Assembly (NCBI GenBank): GCA_963800255.1 | Contig: CAWDAK010000013.1 | Location: forward strand, 62,001-126,000 | Reading direction: 5' to 3' | DNA: 64,000 bases | Source of the DNA: DATFVA01 sp963800255 | GTDB taxonomy: Bacteria > Bacteroidota > Ignavibacteria > Ignavibacteriales > Ignavibacteriaceae | Part shown: positions 27,859 to 35,239 of the stretch, one piece after another | Position numbering within the stretch: position 1 is the first letter of the stretch | Layout: each line of letters opens with the position of its first letter | Position numbers and translations under genes: made by a program | Notes under the pieces: generated by a model | The model's database searches: none | The model's input: the letters and a program-made list of their open reading frames with translations, nothing else | What the model was told of the DNA's origin: nothing

Positions 27859-28461
27859 TTGAAGTTCAGAATAGCATATTTGTACGTTATATTAGCAATT
27901 GGAGTAGTGTTAACACTGATCTTCCTTTCAGGCGGAAATAATAGTAATGAACCTGCTTCCGGGAATATTGAAAATCAGCAGCTGCCTAATGATCAAATCC
28001 ATAAAGGCCTCACGAATCCCGGGGGAAGCAATCCTTCAAAAAGCAATGTATCAAAAGAATTTTATGACAAAATGGATATGCTGAAGAAAGAGGTTGATGC
28101 TAATCCAAAGGATACTGCTAAAATTAAACAATATGCGGATTTTATAGCTGCCGCCCATAAACCTGAACAGGCTATTCCTTATTATGAAATGATCCTGAAG
28201 GTTGATCCTGAAAGGGATGATGTACTGTTCAGCCTGTCAATGATTTACTTTACCCGGCAGGATTATACTAAAGCTGAAGAATTTACAAACCGCATTTTAC
28301 ACAACAATAAAAATAATACCCAGGCTTTGTACAACCTCGGTGCCATAGCCGCAAGTAAGGGTGATAAAGCGAGAGCCAGGGAAATCTGGACAAACCTGAT
28401 TTCTTCATATCCCGGAGATGAAGCTGCTGAGCTTGCAAAATCTTCTCTGGAAAAACTGTAG
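27859..28461 (+). CDS. Membrane-anchored TPR protein, CcmH/NrfG-like
   Basis: A 200-aa protein with one N-terminal membrane anchor (IAYLYVILAIGVVLTLIFLSGG), a low-complexity Asn/Gly/Ser linker and three to four TPR motifs (from about residue 65) such as PEQAIPYYEMILKVDPERDD and TQALYNLGAIAASKGDKA. The start is TTG 27859, immediately after AGGAGGAAAG; an ATG at 27838 lies inside the preceding gene and has no such site. TPR proteins of this type help assemble cytochromes c. Next to three redox genes and two multiheme cytochromes, a role in heme attachment or complex assembly is likely but inferred. Confidence 0.75.
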   Translation: MKFRIAYLYVILAIGVVLTLIFLSGGNNSNEPASGNIENQQLPNDQIHKGLTNPGGSNPSKSNVSKEFYDKMDMLKKEVDANPKDTAKIKQYADFIAAAHKPEQAIPYYEMILKVDPERDDVLFSLSMIYFTRQDYTKAEEFTNRILHNNKNNTQALYNLGAIAASKGDKARAREIWTNLISSYPGDEAAELAKSSLEKL

Positions 28462-28534
28462 TTACGCATAGATGAATTCGAAGTATCCTTGAAGTGTGAA
28501 AAGAGCGAGCGTAAGCGGAAATATCAATCTCAGC

Positions 28535-28604
28535 GTAACACCAAATGACTTAGTGTGACATCAACCAGTTCCTTTTGACACTAACAAGCTTGTTGTGACA
28601 CTAT
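28535..28604. promoter_or_regulatory. Direct repeats of GTGACA at exact 20-bp spacing
   Basis: In the 167-bp gap before the Fe-S/flavin gene, GTAACA, GTGACA, TTGACA and GTGACA end at 28540, 28560, 28580 and 28600, exactly 20 bp apart. Extended matches are GTAACACCAAA, GTGACATCAAC, TTGACACTAAC and GTGACACTATT. Two helical turns between units would put all sites on one DNA face, as for cooperative activators. One unit, TTGACA, could also serve as a -35 element. The regulator is unknown. Confidence 0.5.
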
Positions 28605-28628
28605 TATTTTATCACGTAGTTGAGTGCA

Positions 28629-29966
28629 ATGGAAGTTATCATTGAAAATATCGCAGCTTATTCGATCATCCTTGTCGTAATCTTTATAGTTCTATTCTTT
28701 TATCTGAGCAGTTATAAAAAAAGAACGAAGATAACCACCCAAAAGATCGAGAGAGCTAAAGAACTAGGTTTTCATGAACCTGTTTCTCTCCACCCTGTTG
28801 TGGACCTTGAAACTTGTATCGGAAGCGGAGCCTGTGTGGCTGCGTGTCCTGAAAAAGATATACTTGGGATAGTAAGCGGTCAGGCACATACAATAAATGC
28901 TTCCAGGTGTGTTGGTCACGGTGCTTGTTTCCATGCCTGTCCTATGCAGGCTATCTCATTATGTATAGGTACTGAAAAAAGGGGAGTTGATCTCCCCCAC
29001 CTTAGTCCTGAATTTGAAACTAATATTCCGGGAGTGTTTATAGCTGGCGAGCTTGGAGGAATGGGGTTAATAAAAAACGCTGTTGAACAGGGGAAACAGG
29101 CAATTGAGTATATCTCCAAAAAATTGAAAAGCAGCCATAAGGCTCAATATGACGTTGCGATAGTGGGAGCCGGCCCTGCTGGAATTTCTGCTACACTTTC
29201 AGCGGCAAAAACAGGTCTTCGCTACCTGACACTTGAACAGGACAGTCTGGGCGGAACAGTTTTTAATTTTCCCCGTGCTAAAATAGTAATGACCTCAGCA
29301 ATGGAGCTTCCTTTATACGGTAAGGTTAAATTATCAGAAACCTCAAAAACAGAACTGCTGAAGCTCTGGATGGATGCGATTACCCGAAACAATATTAAGA
29401 TAAATGAACAGGAAAAAGTTCTGGGTGTTGAGAAAGAAGGAGAAATCTTCAGGATAAAAACCTCCAAAGCAGAATATTCGGCAAAAACAATTCTTCTGTC
29501 GATAGGAAGAAGGGGTTCGCCGAGGAAACTGGGTGTACCCGGAGAGGAAAAAGAAAAAGTTGCATACCGTCTGCTTGAGCCTGAGCTGATACATAATAAA
29601 AAAGTACTTGTGGTAGGAGGAGGGGATTCTGCCGTGGAAAACGCACTTCTTCTTGCTGATGAAGGCAACGAAGTTACTTTAAGCTACCGTAATGAATCAT
29701 TTTCAAGATTGAAACCAAAAAACCTCGAGAGAGTGGAGAGAGCAATTCAAAAAAGAGAAATCAGAACAGTCTTTAATTCGAATATTAAAGAAATAAAGGA
29801 TGATTCTGTTATTATGGCTGTAGAAGGTAAAGAGAACTTTGTGAGTTTGCAGAACGACCTTGTGTACATCTTTGCGGGGGGGGAACTCCCGTCAAAATTC
29901 CTGGAAAAGATCGGGATAAGAATTACTAAAAAATTCGGTGAAGCGATCTTGAAGCACGAAAACTGA
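28629..29966 (+). CDS. Membrane-anchored Fe-S/FAD NAD(P)-binding oxidoreductase
   Basis: A 445-aa protein: N-terminal membrane anchor (about 10-27), ferredoxin-like domain (about 55-110), then a pyridine-nucleotide-disulfide-type flavoprotein domain with FAD motif VAIVGAGPAGISA, NAD(P) motif VLVVGGGDSAVENA and a late GGELPSKFL block. Both cluster motifs lack the second cysteine: CIGSGACVAACP (Ser66) and CVGHGACFHACP (His97). There is no CxxC redox-active disulfide, so it is not a thioredoxin reductase. It probably moves electrons between NAD(P)H and a membrane or periplasmic partner. TTG 28620 is an alternative start. It precedes the two multiheme cytochromes. Confidence 0.82.
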   Translation: MEVIIENIAAYSIILVVIFIVLFFYLSSYKKRTKITTQKIERAKELGFHEPVSLHPVVDLETCIGSGACVAACPEKDILGIVSGQAHTINASRCVGHGACFHACPMQAISLCIGTEKRGVDLPHLSPEFETNIPGVFIAGELGGMGLIKNAVEQGKQAIEYISKKLKSSHKAQYDVAIVGAGPAGISATLSAAKTGLRYLTLEQDSLGGTVFNFPRAKIVMTSAMELPLYGKVKLSETSKTELLKLWMDAITRNNIKINEQEKVLGVEKEGEIFRIKTSKAEYSAKTILLSIGRRGSPRKLGVPGEEKEKVAYRLLEPELIHNKKVLVVGGGDSAVENALLLADEGNEVTLSYRNESFSRLKPKNLERVERAIQKREIRTVFNSNIKEIKDDSVIMAVEGKENFVSLQNDLVYIFAGGELPSKFLEKIGIRITKKFGEAILKHEN

Positions 29967-30007
29967 TATTCTTAAGTATCGGCAGCAATTAATAATCAGC
30001 AACAATA

Positions 30008-31630
30008 GTGGAAATCTGCCTGTTGAATTATTCAATACGAAAATTATCATACCTGGTCTGCAAAATATTAGCAGTATTTATTTTATTTATAGCCCCTCTT
30101 TACGGTCAGATCTCTCCCGGCGACCTCACAAATGCTCACGCCAAATTTGAGGGAATAAGCAATTGTACAAAGTGTCACGTTCTGGGAGAACAGGTGCAGG
30201 TGTCAAAGTGCCTGGACTGTCATACTGAAATAAAAAAACTAATAGATGATAACAGGGGTTATCATTCTACCGCTGAAGTTAAGAAAAAAGATTGCTGGGA
30301 TTGCCACAGCGAACACCATGGGCGAAACTTCAGAATAGTGAACTTTAACCGTGACGGTTTCGACCACTCAAAAGCCGGCTTCAGTCTTACCGGAAAACAT
30401 TCCGAAATAAAATGCACTGACTGCCATAAGCAGGAATTTATCCAGCTCCACGAAGTTATTAATAGGAAAAATACGCTTCTTGGACTTAACCAGGCATGTA
30501 AAGCCTGCCACGAGGATGTTCACAAAGGTTCGCTGGGTGCGGGTTGCGCAGACTGTCATAATACTACCTCCTTTAAGAAGGTTGAGGATTTTGATCATTC
30601 AAAAGCAGCTTTCAAACTTACCGGTGCTCATACCAATGTTACCTGCAATAAATGCCATCCGGCACAGATTGTTGAGGGTAAACAGATGCTGAAGCTTAAG
30701 GGAATTCCATTTGCCTCCTGTCAGAATTGTCATAAAGATGTTCATCTTGGGAAGTTCGGAAATGACTGTCAAACCTGTCATTCTACGACAGGATTTAAAA
30801 ATATTAACCAGAAAGCTTTTGATCATAATAAGACAAATTATCCTCTGTTAGGCAGACACCAGCTTGTAAATTGTTCTAAATGTCATGGTAATGACCTCAG
30901 CTCAAAACCTCGGCACCAAAATTGTGTCGATTGTCATACGGACTACCATAATGGTGAATTTACTGAAGGAGCCAAAATACGAGACTGTTCACTCTGCCAT
31001 AACCTGAATGGCTTTAGTCCCTCTGCCTTCACCATAAAGGAACACGATACACTGGAATTTAAATTAACAGGTGCGCACCTGGCAGTTCCCTGCAAATCTT
31101 GCCATTCTAAAACAGATAGATGGCATTTCAGGAATATAGGGAAGAAATGCGTTGACTGTCATAAAAACGTTCATGGCTCTGAGATAACAAATAAATTTAT
31201 GCAGGATGATAATTGTTCATCCTGTCACTTTACACATGACTGGAATACTATTAAATTTGATCATGCACTTACAACCTTCTCCCTCGAAGGTAAGCATAAG
31301 GATTTGGAATGCGGGAAATGTCACTATAAAGAGGAGAATTCAGGAAATAAAGTTTTCCGGTTTGCTACACTTGATTCGAAATGTGAAAGCTGCCATAAGG
31401 ATATACATTTGGGACAATTTGCAGAGAACGGTAATTCAAATTGTACAAGATGCCATGCTTTTAATGACTGGAAACCTGAAAAGTTTGATCATAATAAGAC
31501 AAGATTTTCACTGGAGGGAGCGCATCAGAAACTCGAATGCTCCCGCTGTCACCCGGTTGTAACGCAAAATAAAATTCAATACATCAAATATAAGCTAGAA
31601 GATTTTAGATGCGCATCCTGTCATTCATAA
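30008..31630 (+). CDS. Periplasmic multiheme cytochrome c, 20 CXXCH motifs
   Basis: A 540-aa exported protein; I count 20 CXXCH heme c motifs by eye. A signal peptide (ILAVFILFIAPLYGQ) precedes them. A repeating pattern FDHxxxxFxLxGxHxxxxCxxCH appears about six times (for example FDHSKAAFKLTGAH), where the extra histidines are likely distal ligands, as in cytochrome c3/c7-type bis-His hemes. Start is GTG 30008; TTG 30023 is possible. Its end overlaps the next cytochrome gene by 22 bp. A role as a periplasmic wire between the inner-membrane genes upstream and the outer-membrane genes downstream is inferred. Confidence 0.92.
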   Translation: MEICLLNYSIRKLSYLVCKILAVFILFIAPLYGQISPGDLTNAHAKFEGISNCTKCHVLGEQVQVSKCLDCHTEIKKLIDDNRGYHSTAEVKKKDCWDCHSEHHGRNFRIVNFNRDGFDHSKAGFSLTGKHSEIKCTDCHKQEFIQLHEVINRKNTLLGLNQACKACHEDVHKGSLGAGCADCHNTTSFKKVEDFDHSKAAFKLTGAHTNVTCNKCHPAQIVEGKQMLKLKGIPFASCQNCHKDVHLGKFGNDCQTCHSTTGFKNINQKAFDHNKTNYPLLGRHQLVNCSKCHGNDLSSKPRHQNCVDCHTDYHNGEFTEGAKIRDCSLCHNLNGFSPSAFTIKEHDTLEFKLTGAHLAVPCKSCHSKTDRWHFRNIGKKCVDCHKNVHGSEITNKFMQDDNCSSCHFTHDWNTIKFDHALTTFSLEGKHKDLECGKCHYKEENSGNKVFRFATLDSKCESCHKDIHLGQFAENGNSNCTRCHAFNDWKPEKFDHNKTRFSLEGAHQKLECSRCHPVVTQNKIQYIKYKLEDFRCASCHS

Positions 31631-34600
31631 TATTTTTGCTGATGATATCCGGTGCATCTTTTGCACAGTCGCCTCACGGAGACGATTTCAATCTTGATTG
31701 TTCATTTTGTCACGAAGCTTCATCCTGGAAAGTTAATCCTGAAAAAGTATCATTCGACCACAGCACTACAGGTTTTGATTTAATAGGTCAACATAGGGAT
31801 GTGAACTGCCGGTCCTGCCACGAGTCTCTTATATTTTCAAAAGCGAAAGCAATTGAAGATTGTTTCTCGTGTCATAAAGATGTACACCGTGGTTCTGTAG
31901 GATACGATTGCCAGAGGTGTCACACTCCTGAAACCTGGATAGTGAAGGATATAAATGTGGTTCACCAGGAAAGCCGTTTTCCATTAGTGGGTGCTCACAG
32001 ACTGGCAGACTGCGAGCAATGCCATACGGATTACCAGGATCTGAATTTTCAGGTAATTTCGATTGACTGCTACGCTTGTCACCAGACGGATTATACATCA
32101 ACTACCAGCCCTAACCATTTGAATGCCGGTTTTTCAACCAGCTGCGAGGAATGTCACGATGTAACAAGCATGGTATGGTCAGCTGCGAACTTTAATCATG
32201 ATTTCTTCCCGCTAAAGGGCGGGCATAATGTTGAATGCGCTTCCTGCCACGGCGATGGCGGAAACTTCGGGGGACTTTCAACCGACTGCTATTCCTGCCA
32301 CGAAAGCAATTTTAATGCGGCCACTGATCCTAACCATGTGCTTGGACAATTCAATCACGATTGTACCGAATGCCATACAATAAACGGTTGGTCTCCCGCT
32401 GATTTCGATCATAATAAGACGCAGTTTGAACTTACAGGTGCTCACAAAACTATCGACTGTTCATCCTGTCACTCGCAGGGTTTCGCGGGTACACCCATGG
32501 ACTGCTATTCTTGTCATCAGAGCTCATATAATAGCTCCACAAATCCCAATCATGCTTCCGCAGGAATATCAACCGATTGCCAGCAGTGTCATAATACTAC
32601 CGCTTTTATTCCTTCAACTTTTGATCACACAACTACGGGATTTGAGCTGACCGGGCGGCATACTACCGTTGATTGTTCATCCTGTCACCAGGGTACTACA
32701 TCAAATGCTGACCCTGCATGCTTCTCCTGCCACCAGAATGATTATAACAGGGCTGAGAATCACCTTTCTCAGAACTATCCTCACGAATGCGAGATGTGTC
32801 ATAATACCAGTACATGGGATGATGCTGACTTTAATCATTCAGCCACTGCATTTCCGCTAACCGGAGCGCATCAGACTGTTGATTGTTCAAGCTGCCATCA
32901 GAGCGGATTTACCGGAACTCCCACGCAGTGCCAGAACTGCCATCAAACTGATTTTAATAACACAACAAATCCGAATCACCAGACAATTGGAATAACTACT
33001 GACTGTCAGACCTGCCATACAACAAACCCCGGATGGCAGCCTGCATCATTCCCGATCCATAATACTTTCTATGAGCTTCTTGGAGCACACGCAAATATTT
33101 CAGACTGCAGCGACTGTCATAATGGAAACTATAATACAACTCCTAATGAATGCTACGGGTGTCACGCAGATAATTATAATAATACAACGAATCCTAACCA
33201 TCAATCAGTAGGATTCGGAACTGACTGTCAGAGCTGTCATACCCAGAATGCATGGCAGCCCGCTTCATTTGACCATGATGCCCAGTATTTCCCGATATAC
33301 TCAGGGAAGCACAACGGTGAATGGAACACTTGTTCTGATTGTCATACACAGCCCAACGATTACACTGTTTTCTCCTGTGTAACCTGCCATGAGCATAACC
33401 AGCAGGATACGGATGACGGACACCAGGGTGTGCAGGGATATATTTATGAAAGCAATGCCTGTTATGCATGCCATCCCACCGGTGACGCTGATGGTTCATT
33501 TAATCATGATCTTTCAAGTTTCCCGCTTACGGGGGCACATACTACCGTGGCCTGTGAACAGTGCCATGTGAATGGATATTCTCAGCCTCCATCGATTGTA
33601 TGTTCTGACTGTCATCAAAGTAACTTTAATGGAACTACTAATCCAAACCATCAATCACTGGGGATTTCCACAGACTGTGAAACCTGTCATACAACAAATC
33701 CCGGTTGGCAGCCAGCTCAATTTCCTCAGCATAGTCAATATTTTGAATTAACAGGGCAGCATGCAGCTATAACGGACTGCGATGCCTGCCATAACGGAAA
33801 TTACAACCTTACTTCACCAGACTGTTTACAGTGCCATCAGAATGATTATAATAACGCGGCTAACCCGAACCATACTGCAGCCGGTATTCCTGTAACCTGC
33901 GAAGACTGCCATAACTCCAGTGGATGGTCGCCTTCAACTTTTAATCATACAACTACAGGATTTACCCTGGATGGGGCTCATACATCATTGCAGTGTTCTA
34001 CATGTCACCAGGGAATCGTCACAGGTTTGAATCCTGACTGCGTATCCTGTCATCAGGCTGACTATAATTCAGCAGCTAACCCGAACCATGCAGCCGCCGG
34101 CATACCGGTAACCTGCCAGGATTGCCACAATACTACCGGTTGGTCGCCTTCAACCTTTAATCATACAACTACAGGATTTACCCTGGATGGGGCTCATTCA
34201 TCATTACAGTGCTCTACTTGTCACCAGGGAACCGTCACAGGTTTGAATCCTGATTGCGTATCCTGTCATCAGGCTGACTATAATTCAGCGGCTAACCCGA
34301 ACCATGCAGCCGCCGGCATACCGGTAACCTGTCAGGATTGTCACGCAACTGCTGCCTGGATTCCTTCTACCTTTAATCATACAACCACAGGCTTCCAGCT
34401 GCAGGGCGTACACGCCCAGATCCAATGTTCCGACTGTCACCAGGGAACGGTAACAGGTTTAAGTCCTAACTGTCTGCCCTGTCATCAAGCGGATTACAAC
34501 TCAGCCCCGAACCATGTTGCTCAGGGTTATCCATCGAACTGCGACCTTTGCCACAGCTTTAACGGATGGACTCCCGCATCATTCGATCACAATAATACTA

Positions 34601-35238
34601 ACTTCCCGCTGACCGGAGCGCATTTACAAGTTCAATGCTCTGATTGTCATGCTTCAGGATTTACAGGAACCCCTACAGAATGCGTAGCCTGTCACCAGAC
34701 CAATTACAATAATACAACCAACCCCAGTCATACTGCGCTGCAGCTCTCCACTGAATGCCAGAGCTGCCATACTACCAACCCCGGATGGGCGCCGGCACAG
34801 TTCCCTGATCATGGAAATTACTTCCCCTTCGTGGGTGCGCATATTGCAATCGCTAATGACTGCGGTGCATGCCATAACGGCAACTACACTAATACACCCA
34901 ATACCTGTTACGGATGTCATTCAGCTAATTTTAATGCAACAACCAATCCTCCGCATACTCAGCTGAATTTCGATCACGATTGTCTCACTTGCCATACCCA
35001 AAATGCATGGCAGCCGGCAAACTTTAACCATAGTTTTTATAATCTGCATAGTCCTCATAATACTATGGACTGCAATAACTGTCACTCAGAAGCGAACTAC
35101 CAACCGCAGTGCCTGAGCTGTCACTATAATGATTTCCTTGAAGAACATGATCCCGGCGATCCAACCAATTGCTGGAACTGTCATTCAACCTCACATTGGG
35201 GTGACGGTCCGATGTTGAGCCCTACAAAAAGAGATTAG
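31609..35238 (+). CDS. Giant multiheme cytochrome c, 49 CXXCH motifs in 72-residue repeats
   Basis: A 1209-aa exported protein; I count 49 CXXCH motifs by eye. Signal peptide FIIFLLMISGASFAQ. The body is a chain of repeats with three CXXCH each plus histidines in FNHTTTGF, GAH and NPNH positions that probably serve as distal ligands. Repeat length is 72 residues in the best-preserved copies (nt 33892..34533). It lacks a lipobox, a membrane anchor and a T9SS sorting domain; it ends GDGPMLSPTKRD. It starts inside the preceding cytochrome gene and is followed after one base by the beta-barrel gene. It probably acts as an electron wire reaching or crossing the outer membrane. Confidence 0.92.
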   Translation: MRILSFIIFLLMISGASFAQSPHGDDFNLDCSFCHEASSWKVNPEKVSFDHSTTGFDLIGQHRDVNCRSCHESLIFSKAKAIEDCFSCHKDVHRGSVGYDCQRCHTPETWIVKDINVVHQESRFPLVGAHRLADCEQCHTDYQDLNFQVISIDCYACHQTDYTSTTSPNHLNAGFSTSCEECHDVTSMVWSAANFNHDFFPLKGGHNVECASCHGDGGNFGGLSTDCYSCHESNFNAATDPNHVLGQFNHDCTECHTINGWSPADFDHNKTQFELTGAHKTIDCSSCHSQGFAGTPMDCYSCHQSSYNSSTNPNHASAGISTDCQQCHNTTAFIPSTFDHTTTGFELTGRHTTVDCSSCHQGTTSNADPACFSCHQNDYNRAENHLSQNYPHECEMCHNTSTWDDADFNHSATAFPLTGAHQTVDCSSCHQSGFTGTPTQCQNCHQTDFNNTTNPNHQTIGITTDCQTCHTTNPGWQPASFPIHNTFYELLGAHANISDCSDCHNGNYNTTPNECYGCHADNYNNTTNPNHQSVGFGTDCQSCHTQNAWQPASFDHDAQYFPIYSGKHNGEWNTCSDCHTQPNDYTVFSCVTCHEHNQQDTDDGHQGVQGYIYESNACYACHPTGDADGSFNHDLSSFPLTGAHTTVACEQCHVNGYSQPPSIVCSDCHQSNFNGTTNPNHQSLGISTDCETCHTTNPGWQPAQFPQHSQYFELTGQHAAITDCDACHNGNYNLTSPDCLQCHQNDYNNAANPNHTAAGIPVTCEDCHNSSGWSPSTFNHTTTGFTLDGAHTSLQCSTCHQGIVTGLNPDCVSCHQADYNSAANPNHAAAGIPVTCQDCHNTTGWSPSTFNHTTTGFTLDGAHSSLQCSTCHQGTVTGLNPDCVSCHQADYNSAANPNHAAAGIPVTCQDCHATAAWIPSTFNHTTTGFQLQGVHAQIQCSDCHQGTVTGLSPNCLPCHQADYNSAPNHVAQGYPSNCDLCHSFNGWTPASFDHNNTNFPLTGAHLQVQCSDCHASGFTGTPTECVACHQTNYNNTTNPSHTALQLSTECQSCHTTNPGWAPAQFPDHGNYFPFVGAHIAIANDCGACHNGNYTNTPNTCYGCHSANFNATTNPPHTQLNFDHDCLTCHTQNAWQPANFNHSFYNLHSPHNTMDCNNCHSEANYQPQCLSCHYNDFLEEHDPGDPTNCWNCHSTSHWGDGPMLSPTKRD
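33892..34533 (+). repeat. Near-identical 216-bp tandem repeats inside the 49-heme gene
   Basis: The segment beginning GTAACCTGC recurs at 33892, 34108 and 34324, exactly 216 bp (72 codons) apart. The first two units are almost identical at DNA level, and the third is identical at its start and then diverges. This indicates recent duplication or gene conversion and predicts copy-number variation between strains. Confidence 0.85.
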
Positions 35239-35239
35239 G

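Noticed and set aside
31609..35238. CRISPR or other short-repeat array suggested by the regular DNA repetition.
   Set aside because: The periodicity is in-frame, encodes CXXCH motifs throughout, and belongs to one long coding frame.
35200..35238. T9SS sorting domain on the 49-heme cytochrome as a surface-export signal.
   Set aside because: The C-terminus is GDGPMLSPTKRD after the last heme motif; the conserved T9SS motifs seen at 11470..15489 are absent.
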